Source of the DNA: Trichoderma breve
Lineage: Eukaryota; Ascomycota; Sordariomycetes; Hypocreales; Hypocreaceae
Length of the DNA: 64,000 nucleotides
Reading direction: 5' to 3'
Assembly (NCBI RefSeq): GCF_028502605.1
Contig: NC_079232.1
Location: 1 to 64,000 of the forward strand
Shown here: in pieces, positions 44,141-55,821 of the stretch
How the letters are laid out: the number at the start of each line of letters is the position of its first letter
How positions within the stretch are numbered: position 1 is the first letter of the stretch
Position numbers and translations under genes: made by a program
Notes under the pieces: generated by a model
Told to the model about the DNA's origin: nothing
The model's input: the letters and a program-made list of their open reading frames with translations, nothing else
Database searches by the model: none

Positions 44141-46030
44141 ATGGCTCACTACAGTCCTTCCACTGAGAAAGCTAAGGTGATGGAGGCAGAGATGGCCAAT
44201 ACTTCTGATAGGAGCGGGAAAGCAGAGATTGACGATTTCAATGGCATCAGAGCGGTTTCAAGCACTACTCTAGAGTCATTCTCTCATCTGGATGAGAAGA
44301 AGATCCTTCGCAAAGTACGTTTGCTGCAGTCTCACTCTGTTCTATATAACTAACAGCGCGACATAGATGGATCGGCGGTTGATCCCCATGCTTGCGATCC
44401 TCTATCTTCTCTCTTTCTTAGACCGTAGGCACGATTAAACTAATTACTATAAACATCATGCTGACGCTGTTGTTTTATAGGAGGAAATATCGGCAATGCA
44501 AAGATCGAGGGCCTTCAAGAGGATCTCAACATGTTGCCCGATCAATACAACTGGTGCCTGACTGTTTTCTTCTTCACATATGCAGCTTTCGAGGTACCCT
44601 CGAATTTACTTCTCAAGAAGCTACGTCCTAGTGTCTGGCTTCCCACAATCATGGTTGCTTGGGGCACGGTGATGACCCTAATGGGCATCGTACGAAACTA
44701 TCACGGCCTTCTCGTCGCACGCATTTTCTTAGGCGTCACCGAGGCGGGTCTGTTTCCCGGCGTTGCTGTATGTTTCCCCAACATGATCTTCGGATTTGTC
44801 CTCAGCTAATGAATCTTCTAGTACTATCTCACCATGTGGTATTGTCGCCACGAGATCCAGTTCCGCCAAGCGTTGTTCTTCTCCGCGGCCTCAATCGCCG
44901 GTGCTTTCAGCGGCCTCTTAGCCTTTGCTATTGCCAAGATGGATGGGACTGCCGGGCTAGAGGGCTGGCGCTGGATCTTCATTCTCGAAGGAATTGCGAC
45001 AGTTGTGGCGGCGGTGCTAGCTTTTTTCGTTCTACAAGACTTCCCAGAGACGGCTACGTTCCTCACTGAAGAAGAACGAGCCTTTGTGGTACTCCGTCTG
45101 AAGTACCAGGCCCAAGCGGGTAAACTTGACACAGACCAGGTGCAAGTCGCCCAGGCCGAAGAGTTTCAGTGGAAGTATGTCTGGAGTGCCTTTAAAGACT
45201 GGCAAATTTGGGTCAGCATCGTTGTTTATTGGGGCGTGAGTAAACAAGTCCTCTGATCACTCATTAAGCACAGTTCTGACATTTGCCTAGATCGTTTGTC
45301 CCCTGTACGGAATCAGCTTGTTTCTTCCTACCATCATAAAAAATTTGGGTTACACATCGAACAAGGCCCAGCTCATGACAGTCCCTATCTACATCACAGC
45401 TGCTATTCTAGCCGTTGTTGTGGCATACGTTTCGGATCGTGTTGGAAAGCGAAGCCCCTTCATTATTGTCCTCCTCTGTGTCATGATTGTTGGCTTCTCC
45501 ATGTACGCTGCTCTCACAACTCCAACCCAATCCATATTCATCAAGCTAACCACTCTTCCCTTTTCTAGGTGTATCTCTTCTAGCAATCCAAAGGTGGTCT
45601 ACGGCGGCGTCTTTATTACAGCCTGTTCTATCTATCCAGCTTTCCCTGGTATCATTTCCTGGCTTGCAAACAACTTGGCCGGCAGCTACAAGAGGAGCGC
45701 CGGTATGGCAATTCAAATTGGTATCGGAAATCTTGGCGGAGTAGGTTCTTTTGTCTTCAGCCAAATTGCGAATCATGTTAACAATTATAATAGGCCATGG
45801 CATCCAATTTCTACCGACAAAAGGACGGCCCTCGATACATTCTCGGTCACGCATTGGAGCTTGGATTCATTAGCGCTGGAATCATCGCTGCTCTCACTTT
45901 AGTCTTTGCATACATGCAAATCAACAGAAAGCGCGAAGCCAGGGTGGCTCGGGGCGATATGAATCAATACACGGCTGAGCAGCTTTCTGGTAAAGGTGAT
46001 AAGGCATTGACTTGGAGATATATGCTGTGA
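44141..46030 (+). CDS. MFS carrier, anion:cation symporter (Dal5/Tna1-like) family
   Basis: Seven exons (44141-44314, 44367-44424, 44481-44767, 44822-45235, 45291-45502, 45569-45740, 45794-46030; introns 52-66 bp) give 517 residues. Marks: MDRRLIPMLAILYLLSFLDRGNIGNAKIEGL around helix 1, ARIFLGVTEAGLFPGV near helix 4, GWRWIFILEGIATVV at helix 6, SDRVGKRSPFI, and AGSYKRSAGMAIQIGIGNLGG in the second half. The protein should import a carboxylate or related anion with protons. Intron 5 (GTACGC...TTCTAG) has a length divisible by three, so the frame would also stay open unspliced; family spacing favours splicing. It is divergent from the Zn2Cys6 gene with three operator sites between, so it is the likely transport step of that regulon. 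Confidence 0.88.
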
Positions 46031-46779
46031 GATATAATGAAGAAGCTGGAATTAAAAATAAGGCTTCCTAATTTAAGTTGATATAGCAGCTATTGTCTTA
46101 ATTTCGTCATTCCTTGGATTTTAAAATTGAACTTCACTCCTAAAAGTTATCGCCAAGAACCCTCACATTCTGTACTCAGCTTAGTATTAATCCTTTTTGT
46201 CAGTTGACATACGTATCATAACTAAGGTCAGAATACAGCCCGTATTTCTACCTCGTAGTCATGGCTCCATACAGAGGTACCCCGCCAAGTGGGGTGCAAA
46301 AAACACTGCTGCTCATCACCTACAATTTTATTGTGAAGAGCGGCGGTATTTTTTGCACCTCTCATTGCCCCGCGTAAGATTCCAAGAACACACCCGACAC
46401 CATTTAATCCAGCAAAATGCGACATTGTGATGTGACCCCTTAGACATAGGACAATGAAACATGTACAATTGACTATAGGATTACCCGCAGCAAGTCCATT
46501 ACGTTAATAGTAGAGATGAACTGCTTCTGAAGCAGTGAGTCATGCCGATAGTATCAGCTATCCAATGAGTTTGAGGTGAGCTTCAAGTGGGGGTACTGAG
46601 CGTAATCTACTATATGTAGTGAGTGGCCTATAAGATCCAGAAGATGAGTCACACACAGCACTCGCGCGCAACGACTTATGCGGTTGGAGATTGGAACTCA
46701 AGTTTTGGTGCATCTGCTGTTTTTATTATCTGTCTAATTTTCCACCGAAGCAAGATCTTTATTACAATCTGAGCCCAAC
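46031..46779. other. Intergenic with a long hairpin
   Basis: 3' region of the carrier and promoter of the acetyltransferase gene. Apart from the hairpin listed separately, no exon or repeat is visible. Confidence 0.5.
46293..46359. repeat. 67-bp near-perfect palindrome (RNA-hairpin-like)
   Basis: The left arm starts GGTGCAAAAAACACTGCTGC and the right arm ends GCGGTATTTTTTGCACC. The arms pair over about 30 positions with three transitions and one small bulge, closing on ACAAT-TTT-ATTGT. Two of the three mismatches would still pair as G-U if transcribed. It could be a tiny inverted-repeat element, an RNA hairpin or a terminator. Confidence 0.7.
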
Positions 46780-47322
46780 ATGTTGGAAATTCGAACCTTG
46801 TCAGCTGACGATTGGGAGGCATGGAAAGCTGTGCGCTTGAGAGCTCTGGCAAATGCTCCTGATGCTTTTGGATCGGGATTCCACGACTGGGTCAATGCGC
46901 CGGAATCTCGATGGCGTAGCAGACTATCAATACAAGATGCAATTGATCTTGTAGCATACAAAATTGATGAGGCTGCCAGCGAGCGCGCGGTTGGAATGGC
47001 AACCGGGATCCCGACAGGGAATGGGGGAGCTGAGATTATCTCAATGTGGGTGGACCCTAGCTTTCGAGGCAAAGGACTTGCTTCTTCTCTTATTGGAAAA
47101 ATTGCGAGCTGGGCCGTGCAGTCTGGATTCATCGAGCTTCGACTTGCAGTACGACCAGATAATGCCATCGCACAATCAGTGTACCAACACAACAGCTTCA
47201 TTGTATCCGACGAGCCTGGCGACGAGATTCCTGATGGCAGGCGAGAAATTATTATGGTTCGTAACCTCGAAAATAAGCAGGCCTCCAGTTCCCCAACGAC
47301 GCTCGGGAACGCGTTAGAGTAA
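46780..47322 (+). CDS. GNAT-family N-acetyltransferase
   Basis: Intronless gene of 180 residues. The GNAT fold is visible in order: N-terminal strand and helix IRTLSADDWEAWKAVRLRAL, central strands (VGMATGIPT, EIISMWVDPSF), motif A RGKGLASSLIGKIASWA with the R/Q-x-x-G-x-G/A acetyl-CoA pyrophosphate loop (RGKGLA), and motif B VRPDNAIAQSVYQHNSF. It should transfer an acetyl group to a small-molecule or protein amine in the cytosol. The acceptor cannot be told. The C-terminal tail (NKQASSSPTTLGNALE) is polar and probably flexible. No link to its neighbours is evident. Confidence 0.87.
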   Translation: MLEIRTLSADDWEAWKAVRLRALANAPDAFGSGFHDWVNAPESRWRSRLSIQDAIDLVAYKIDEAASERAVGMATGIPTGNGGAEIISMWVDPSFRGKGLASSLIGKIASWAVQSGFIELRLAVRPDNAIAQSVYQHNSFIVSDEPGDEIPDGRREIIMVRNLENKQASSSPTTLGNALE

Positions 47323-47702
47323 GTTGCCACAAGCATAACTCATGATGCCTTGTTTTAACGTACGCCAGGCAGATGGTATTTTCATAAATTTCTGACCCTT
47401 GGAGATATTACAGGTCCACTCAAACTCGACAAGTTACTGGTAGTCATAAAAGTGTTTTATTTTAATAAGAAGGAGAGCTATTACACACATAGAATCTGAG
47501 CTAGGTTGGATAGAGAGCAAGCAATTCTGGAGTTCTTCGTAAACCAACTTACAGATATGCGTTACGTTGGGCATCGTTCCCTTTACTTCCACTGACGATG
47601 AAAAAAACGACTGGGGTAAGATTTATTACTACATTTTGTCGCTTACGGTGGCTCCCATCAATTTGACTTTCTTTCCAATGCCATTTATGCGCTGCTTTTG
47701 AG
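47323..47702. other. Convergent 3' spacer
   Basis: No gene or repeat seen between the converging acetyltransferase gene and the next minus-strand gene. Confidence 0.5.
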
Positions 47703-48761
47703 CTATACTAATACAAAACATTCTCCATTAGCCACTTTTATAAAGTTGGGCTTCTTTACTCCCGAACATACTCCACCAACTTTCTGCTCCTGTTCCAAGG
47801 CCCAATCTACCGTTCGCCCGACATCGTTAAGCTGTACGCTCTTATATAAGAGACCGTTGTACGTAAACAGGGCATCATGGTTCGCCAACCAGTACTTTGG
47901 CTGTATCCTCCGATACAGTGCCAACCCGCTCTTGGCCCCGAAGGCAATTTGAACTCCGATTAGCCCGCTTTCTTTCAGGCCGTGCATCAGAGCCAGTTTC
48001 TCAGTAGGGGGCTCAGAATCGAGGAAGGCATTCAGATGTTTTTCGTCCACCTGGCTTCCGTGGATGGAGGCTACAATGCTCTCGTTCACTTCCTCTCCAT
48101 CATTACCAGTATGCGTCCACACTAGCGCCCATGCTGGGTTGACTGCGCGATGACCAGGTAGGAACCAAGGCATCAGCCATGAGGGCCATCCTGCTGCGGG
48201 CTGTACGCTTGGTTCCCGCCAAGTCTTGGCGGTAGGCGATAGAGACGGAATAAGTTCTAGGGTCTCGAAATGCTTCATCTTCTTGACAATGGCCATCGCG
48301 TCTGGCGTTGCAAACACCGGAATCCGCTTGTCAAACTGGTACAGAGTCGGCTGATGTACATGGTCAGGAAGGTAAAACATGAGTAAAATAGCATCAACCT
48401 TGAGCGCATCTTCACTCAAAGTATTTGGTGTAGAAATCTTGTCGGCCCCAGCCAGATGCGCGACTGCCGAGTTCTCGATGTCGGTAATAGCATCGTCGAC
48501 AGCAGCAGGGCTATCTATGGCTGCATGTACGGGTTGCAGGATATCGGTAAGCCACTTGCTCATGTCATTTGCTGAACCGTTCAGCCATGGTTCATAGACA
48601 ATGTGGTAATAAACCTTGCCAGAAGCTGCGCGATCATTGAGGGGGCGAGGAAATGAAAACAGCCAAGAGTTGTCTCCATTCAGAAATGTTGCGATTGGTC
48701 TCAATTCGCTGGTTTCAGAGCTCATGTGAGCCTGAAGCTTGTACTTTCGTGTTGCTTCCAT
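47703..48761 (-). CDS. Metallo-beta-lactamase-fold-like protein, active site altered
   Basis: Single exon, 352 residues from MEATRKYKLQ; an ATG 66 bases upstream would add a hydrophobic segment and is less likely. The layout follows fungal UlaG-like MBL proteins: a first strand pair ending NGDNSWLFSFPRP, then KVDAILLMFYLPDHVHQPTLYQF, VFATPDAMAIVKKM, and a C-terminal HGLKESGLIGVQIAFGAKSGLALYRRI block. The usual HxHxDH zinc motif is not seen; the corresponding loop reads LPDHVHQPTL, retaining only part of the ligands. It may be a degenerate or non-catalytic member. No signal peptide if the downstream start is used. Function unknown. Confidence 0.65.
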   Translation of the reverse strand: MEATRKYKLQAHMSSETSELRPIATFLNGDNSWLFSFPRPLNDRAASGKVYYHIVYEPWLNGSANDMSKWLTDILQPVHAAIDSPAAVDDAITDIENSAVAHLAGADKISTPNTLSEDALKVDAILLMFYLPDHVHQPTLYQFDKRIPVFATPDAMAIVKKMKHFETLELIPSLSPTAKTWREPSVQPAAGWPSWLMPWFLPGHRAVNPAWALVWTHTGNDGEEVNESIVASIHGSQVDEKHLNAFLDSEPPTEKLALMHGLKESGLIGVQIAFGAKSGLALYRRIQPKYWLANHDALFTYNGLLYKSVQLNDVGRTVDWALEQEQKVGGVCSGVKKPNFIKVANGECFVLV

Positions 48762-51700
48762 GATTGTCGTAATGAGGAAAAATATGGTGAGGGAAGTAAT
48801 GACTTTTGAGCAAAGCTTTTCTATCACAACGACACAATGTGATCAGACTTTAATCGAGGCACAACGTAAAATTTACGCCAATAAGAGCACAGAGTTTACG
48901 TATTTATACCTCTGCTATCTTGAGTCTACACTCACGCGCACCTATAAATAACTCTGTGTGTAAACTGCAATCATACCTTCAATTGGGCAAAAGGGGCGGT
49001 GACACAGTTACTTTCAGCCAAACTTTTAGGACGCAACCCACAGTCGGGCTACATGGAGAGAGAACTGTCTTACGAAGCTAGGCTCGGATCCTTCATCTCA
49101 CCTCTGCTTGTAGCTGATCCTTCATTACTGTACTGGATCCTGGTTACGGCAAGGTTCAAGGGATTGTGTTTTTCATTTAGGCGTGCAAGCATATTGAAGA
49201 AACACCTTGTGTTAGTACATGCCAAACATATCTGACTCAACAGGCGCACGTTGCACCCCCACTGAAGTGTTGCAGTTTAGTTCTTACAGCATAAGGCATG
49301 CCAGGGATTGCCCGGCCTATTGGAAACCAATTATAGTCCAATTCTCTATACTTTCTGGCAATCTATATTTTTAAAAAGCTTATATAATAACAGGGGTCCT
49401 TGTAATTCACTCGATCATTATAGTTTAGGTCTTACTGTACAAGTTACACTAGGATTATACGGCCTACTGGAAGCCAATTATCGCCCTGCTTTCCTACCAC
49501 TTTTAGCAATTTGTCTTTTCAAAAAGGTTCTGTTATAATAGGGGCCTTCACAATTCACTGAATTTGTTATAGTGTAGTCTTTAGTGTATCAGTTACATCA
49601 GGTTTGCTCGGCCTTACAGCCCGACGTTCAAGAACTTTTGTTAGTCCATGTTTTCGAAATGTCTGTGATTGATGCTATTCTACAAAGGGACTGCTAGTTA
49701 TTGTCGGCGTGCGATATTATGAAACTATATGGGTTCTTCTGATTCTGGGAGCAAAACAGCTTGGGTCGGTATACAGCCGGCTTGAGGTACCTTTGCCGAT
49801 GGGTGTGCGCCAGGAGTGTTTTTTTACCCGGCACTCAAGATGGCGTGTAAGCCACAACGGAGTCGAGGGGGTAGTGGGGCCGGGTGATTTGTATTACCTA
49901 CGGCCGAGTTGTTAAGTTGCATCCGAATGCTTTCCCCGTTGGCGTTCACTCAAAATCTGTTGTAAAGATAAATACCGAACTGGTCCGGAAAGATCTATTA
50001 GGCCCTTATTACACAAACACAATGTGGAACGGCGGGCTGAATCTTCGATAAGTGAGATGCAGCTCGATACCAATGCTCTCATCATGCCATTACACTTATA
50101 GTCATCTTGGATTATATTGGCAGTCTAGCATATTCTAGATGGGTTACGAGTCGAGACCATTCCAGGAGTCACTGGGTTACGGGTCAGCTTGGATCCAGGT
50201 ATGTCGACCGCCACTTTCGCGATATGTTGCCGCGGGCGTGTAAGTAGACTGATAGGTCAAAAGGGGCGTGAGAAATGAGTATGCCCCGCATGCATGATTT
50301 TTCATCCTTTTGAGTTCGTGAAATCCTTGGTATATTCCAATAGCTGTGAGAAAATCCTGGTGAATGCAGTTTCCTCTAAGATTTATTCCCAGCACCCGTC
50401 GCCGCAGTCCGTCATCCACTCTCAGTGTATGAGTCATACCTTCTTCAGAGTTCAATACATCGATGATATCGCAGTGGCTTTCTACGAGTTCAGCATCGGC
50501 TTTACAGGATAATGTGACATCCGCTGTACCAGATACGGTGTCATAATGAAGCCTGCAAACATCAACGACCACACATCCGAAGACGCGTGCCTCTTCAAGG
50601 TTCGCCTAAATAACCCAACATGAAGAGTAAGCGGATGTATCTGACTTTTCCGCCGCACTCATGCGATGGCCTATGGATATTAGGAATATAACGCAGAAGG
50701 AGTTCTACTAGCAGTGGTATGCGACTTTGGCGGCAGGCATTGGTGTAGAAAATGGAAACGAAAAATTTGAGATCAATGAAATCAAATCTATCATATCAAT
50801 GGGCAACTGTGTGGACTTAGTTTCATGTTTATGTATGATACGTGAGTAAGCCCATATAAAATATCCAAGTCATCGATAGTCATGGCTTAATAGCTTGTCT
50901 TCGTCCTACAATTTATTCACCCACCCAAAGTTTGTTTCCAGCTCAGCTCAGATCGCGCCAGCTCAACGAATGTCCTCCTAATAATAGTTTTCCATACAAG
51001 ACGATTAATATCTTTTTTTTTTATCCTCTCTCCCACATTCATACTAAGCAGTAAGTATTTTAGCTTTGATTGTTTATGTCACAAGCTAAGGGTTCCCTTG
51101 AATTCAATCTTATGGTCGTCTTCAGCTGAAAACGACATCGTCTAGATGAAACAATTCTAGAACTCTTTGACACATGATATCCAAGAAGTCCAACGCCTAC
51201 TACCGAAGTAACCTTACCTCCACGGCAGCCAAAAATGTGTCCTCCTAGCAAAACTACGACACTTGCATCGGGGCCCAAGTCTACCGATATTAATAGCCGG
51301 GCTCAAGAGAACTTTGGAAAACAAAGACGCAGATGCTTAGCATTCAAGGGATACCTTTATTAGCTCTTCGCTTTTTTGTATGGAATACCAATTCTATCGA
51401 CTACGATATGATAATGAAGCTATCGGATGCGAATATGAGCAGGAACAACGGTATGGAAAGCCCTCATCCAAGCATGATGAACTCATTTATGGAGCATGGT
51501 TCTCACCTATGGCTCTGTTTGACCAGCTCGTTGACCAGTACCAGCTACCAGTTTAAGTCGGATCAGATACGCAACCTAAAGATGTTTTATAAACGAACGG
51601 CGTTCCTAAAACTATCCTATTCACCATAAGCTACCACCTGATGCCGGCGATGCAATAAACTCAAAGACGGAACACTCAGCGTTAGAAGAAGCCGCCATGC

Positions 51701-52465
51701 TGATGCTGGATACCAACGGGGCTGCTTCCAACATCAACCTCGCTATGCTGAAGCTGCTAGCTCGATGTATGTGAAATGTCCCCTTTACTGTCTTAAGTTT
51801 TACTCTAATTGCGAATAGATGATCAAGAGATGTAAGTAGTGCCCTTTACTCAAGACTTTACTTCTCATAACCACTGACTCAACGCTAAAACTGGCCGAGG
51901 TTCACATTGTATTCTTCATTTCATTTTATCGCTCTATTATAAGCAGATTAACCGCGGTACCGTTTCATGTTCAAATGAGATAAAGCTACATCAACAGAAG
52001 ACCTTTGTCATGATCAGAGATATGGAAAGTAATTTATGGGCCTTCTCAATGAAAGCAACCCATCTTGACATAATCTTACTTGTTGCACTCGACGTAAGCG
52101 ATTATTGGACCGTTTGCTTATTGGAGTGCGCCGTCGAGCTGTATTTCATAAGCCTCCTATGGATTAAATCTTGAGCAACCGACAAAATTCGGTCATAATC
52201 ATAGAGGCCATAGCTGCAGTCTTCGGCGATGTCCCTGCAGCTGGTTGGAGTTTCGTTTCATCTTAGTATCTTGGCGCCAGAGAGAAATCGTGTGGCCTAA
52301 AATAATATATGTCCAAGACATCCCATAAAAAAGATAACAAACAGTCATGCAGTGGATTTACCTCACTCCATGTGTAGAGAATCCTGTTTTACTCAGAGCC
52401 TTGATGAAAGATTAGGTATTCATTGACGATATATTCAATTCCCATCAAGACAATATTACTCTTTA
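48762..52465. other. 3.7-kb gene desert
   Basis: No supported gene. It holds a diverged tandem repeat at 49.3-49.6 kb. A minus-strand frame of 131 codons (50572-50177) and a plus-strand frame of 98 codons (51333-51629) show no recognisable motif and lack context, so I leave them uncalled. A short stretch near 51680-51770 reads as a helical repeat-like peptide in one frame and might be a decayed exon. Confidence 0.45.
49314..49609. repeat. Diverged tandem duplication, unit about 148 bp
   Basis: GGCCTAYTGGAARCCAATTAT begins copies at 49314 and 49461, and a third GGCCT at 49610 marks the end. Periods are 147 and 149 bp. The copies share blocks such as ATAATAACAGGGG / ATAATAGGGGC and CAATTCACTSRAT but have diverged by both transitions and indels. 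No coding potential. Confidence 0.65.
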
Positions 52466-53562
52466 TTATACATTATATTTAGCTTCAGTGTATACCATTG
52501 GTTCTTCGCCCCTTGATATCCTCCATTGATTGCTGTATTGTAATATTTCAGGGTATCCTTCAGTCACCCAACCCCATTTTTCCATGAAACCTGGAGTAGC
52601 TTCCCAATCCTGCGGTCTATCTGGATCACCCCATAAGATCAGGCATTTTCTAGTTGCCGTTAAACTGTCGTCAAGCATATCCCTTCGAACCAGTTGACCA
52701 CTACTTTTAAGAGGGCCCATTGTTTCCTTTGAGGGATATAACATCCGGCTCACTGGATAGCCAATTAAATCAAGGATGAGTTCCCAGTGATTGAAACGAT
52801 GCTCATTCAGAATGAGGTTATCCCTTATCCTTGGAAAAGGAAGGAAGTCAATATAGGTCCTATGGGGAAGCCTTCTCTGCAATTCGGTAGGACACAGGCA
52901 AATGGGCATATCGGAAACAGTCGGGATAATGACGGTCTTCGCTGAAAATGGTTCCATGATGTTTGCTTTCACGACATCACCCGATGATTGCTTGAAATAG
53001 TGTTCTGTGACCTGCGAGAGAAGAATTTTGTTCCTGAGAAACCCTCGGAAGGCGTTATAGTTGACAAGATGAAGCAAATGGTCCGAGAGAGGAGATATTA
53101 TCTGCCATGATGGAGGTTTGGTTGCCAAAAGTGAGGATATAGATTCCAATCGCTGGCCGTAAAACTCCACATTTACCAGAGGTGACTTGTCTGCTATTTG
53201 ACAAATGATGACTTTCGTGTAGCCCGTAGTTACACTCGTCTCAGCGTGGTTGCCACGTCGCCGAGCTGTGGCTTGACGAGAGCCTACCTCGTCCAGCCTC
53301 CATCGATCAATCTCAAATAAAGGTAACTTTCTTTTAGAAGGAGTCTGGCTTGCCAAGTCTACTTCTTTTAGGCGGGCTCCTATCATCAAGTCGGCATAAT
53401 GTCTTTCAAACGCCCACTGCCATACTCACGTCGTGCTCGCTGATCAAAGCGGTTCCGCAATCTCTTCCGCAATCTCTCGCTCTGGGAAGTAGAGGCATCA
53501 TGGGCTAACCCGTGTGAAGCTGGCCCCACTGGGAGACTTAATGCGCTTCCAGGTGGCGACAT
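52466..53562 (-). CDS. bZIP-type regulator with DUF3425 domain
   Basis: Two exons (53562-53430, 53379-52466; 50-bp intron, GTGAGT...GATAG) give 348 residues. The first exon ends in a bZIP-like basic region, ERLRKRLRNRFDQRARR (about 29-45), with the N-x2-Q-R-A-x-R core. Exon 2 continues with ARLKEVDLA, a short possible zipper. The C-terminal half is the DUF3425 domain: PTELQRRLPHRTYIDFLPFPRIRDNLI, then CLILWGDPDRPQDWEATPGFMEKWGW, ending QYSNQWRISRGEEP. This pairing of bZIP and DUF3425 is common in ascomycete nuclear regulators, several tied to secondary metabolism or stress. Its target is unknown. The neighbourhood is otherwise gene-poor. Confidence 0.85.
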
Positions 53563-54616
53563 GGTCTCGTATTATTAGTTGGTGTCGAAATTGGTAATCA
53601 GTCGCTCATAAACCTGCATTACGAAACGTTTGCAAGTTAAAAAGAGGAAAAAGTGTCAGGCAGATCGAAGAGGGTTTTTTTAATAGAGCCTACCAGGAAG
53701 GCGGATGTGGCGGATATGGCACTAAAACACCAACATCAACAGTTGTCTGGCAAAGCAAGCAAGGGTTAAAAGGAGAAATGGTAAACTAGCTGCGGACTGT
53801 TTGCTGACACCGAGCGACGGCGGACCTTGTTGACCCGCTTTCTCCGCCTCTGGATCCGGCTTCCACGCATTTACCGTAGATCATAGACTACGTGCGCAGC
53901 GGCTGAGTAAGGTAATTACTTTCGATGCTACATGACGCTCGTAACCAGAAGTACCAAAGTGACTCAAGGATATGACAAAAGATACGGATAATATGCGATT
54001 ATGCAGTTAAGGGACCTTCTGTTCTATGAGGTATATGAGTGTCTGGTCAAGAACAAAGGGAGTTGTCTGCCAGGCTACCGGGATTGAGGCAAATCCTAGC
54101 TGAGGTTGACAACTGTTATCAATCAGGGCCTAGGGACAATAAGTACAGACTAATATTAGGTAACAGACTGCAGGCTGGCTTGGATGACCAGATTGGGCAG
54201 CAAGGGCCTGTGAAGGGCACCTCTTCAGCTGAGGTTGGCATCGCTCCCAAGACTTCATTGTCACATCGGCTTCCTTCGACAGTGAGCTTTATCTTAAGTA
54301 TAAGCAAATAGATGAATGGTAGCAGTATGCTCTATGTAGTATCTTGCTGGAGCTTTTTAAACGGCATCTGGCAGCCAAACAGTAAGACAAGCAAATGCTC
54401 CCTTTCCCTATCTCAGCTATCCACCTTAAGAGCCCCAATATTGCCCTTGTGTCCTTGCGTCGGGGTTCCACTTATTAAAGATACAAGTATGTGAGTAGGA
54501 TTCAAGGGCAGTTCATCTTTCTCAGCTCTGAGCGGTCTGTTTACTCTTTATTGATGATACATAGCCCCCCTATTGCGCAACCAACAACTAGACCCAACAA
54601 CTAGACCATGCTCGTC
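53563..54616. other. Intergenic, no gene supported
   Basis: Promoter of the bZIP gene and flank of a pseudogene. A 90-codon plus-strand frame at 54039-54311 (MSGQEQRELSARLPGLRQIL...) has a protein-like start but no family resemblance and no splice partners I can find. Confidence 0.45.
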
Positions 54617-55821
54617 TCAGCACCTGAACACTACGTAGATAAAAAGTTGAAGAGAGGTTAACTGCCTGCTACCGAATTTCTCAGAGCTATTGCTCATCAT
54701 TCTTTTCCCCGTGGACAAGGCCGGAGCAATGTCTATAAACAAGAATCGTCCTTTTAAGTATCACACTAGTAAGCTGAACAATTTACAGTTACCCATCTGG
54801 CCTATCGCGCGGCTGCGATCCAGCGTGAATCCGTAAAACTTCCTCGAGCTCGCAGAGTACTCAAGCATCTGGCCTCCCGACAGAATCGTGGAAAGGTTCT
54901 TGATGAAGTGAGTCGCCTGGTTCTCTGTGTGCGCCGCTCTGTTGGGTTCCAGGCTGCCAGCATCACCTACTACAAAGATATTTGGGTGGCCCTCTATCTG
55001 TAGCGTCGTCATCTGTTTGAGGTAACCGTTTGCGTTGCGCATACTAGCTGGTGCAAAGGCTGTGTTGGGCGACAGTCCAAGGGACGGAATGTAAGTTTGC
55101 GCCAGAACGGATGACATCTCTCCATCGCTGCCACGCACTTTGATGATCGTGTTGGCACCCTCAGTTGTGACGTCGGTAACGTGTGTCTTCGATATCATCT
55201 TGACGCTCAGTGACAGCTTGTTTACGCACGCTCTCCAGCACATCAGACGGCAGTGGTAATACGTCGTTGTAGATGAAGATAACCTCCTTCTTGCTCTGAC
55301 TGGCATATTCGAACCCAAGCTCGCCAGCCATCTCTGCTCCCGTCAGGCCGCCACCTGCTACGACCACCGTTTGTGCCTTTCTGATCTTATCCTGCAGCTC
55401 GTGCAAGCTATCCAGGGTGATACCAGCACTGGCGCCCAACTTCCATGGCATTCCATCCTTGGCAGACGAACCTGTGGCGATGATGAGGCGGTTGTACTTG
55501 ACGACCTTTTGACCACCTTTGTTTAACGTGACGGTAAAGCTGTTGCTGTTCGCATCTAGCGAGCTGGCGGCGCCGAGTAAGAACTCAAGCTTGTTGGCTG
55601 GGTACTGACTAAATTGCGGCTCCAGATCTGCTACGATTTGATTGTCACTGAATTGACCAGAGATGATGGCGCGTGGCATGGCCAGAGGAAAATGATAATG
55701 AGTGTTCGGCGCAGCAACGAGAAGCCTATAGTTCTTTAGACTTTGAGGCAACCTCAGCCATGACCTGCCAGATCACTGGCACCGCACTCATTCCCGCGCC
55801 CAAAACCGCGATAGTTCTCAT
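54617..55821 (-). pseudogene. AIF-like FAD/NAD(P) oxidoreductase, three disabling changes
   Basis: Motifs of the fungal AIF/AMID-like flavoprotein family run along the minus strand in changing frames. FAD-binding TIAVLGAGMSAVPVIWQVMAE is followed within ten codons by a frame change to YRLLVAAPNTHYHFPLAMPR. NAD-binding VVVAGGGLTGAEMAGELGFE runs to PSDVLESVRKQAVTE, where a second frame change (about 55210) leads into THVTDVTTEGANTIIKVRGS. The C-terminal FAD motif IFVVGDAGSLEPNRAAHTEN is intact. A TGA at 54763-54761 then replaces the codon where relatives have tryptophan (xWYLKGR), though homology continues to about 54660. No intron fits either frame change. Such enzymes are NAD(P)H oxidoreductases of the cytosol or mitochondrion. 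This copy should be inactive. Confidence 0.8.

Noticed and set aside
45503..45568. Reading through the 66-bp segment as coding in the second MFS carrier
   Set aside because: The segment has a GTACGC donor, a GCTAAC branch site and a TTCTAG acceptor. Removing it restores the usual family spacing (GFSMCISSSNPKVVYGG).
50177..50572. 131-codon minus-strand frame in the gene desert
   Set aside because: No recognisable motif, no signal peptide, no neighbouring exon; length is within chance expectation for this composition.
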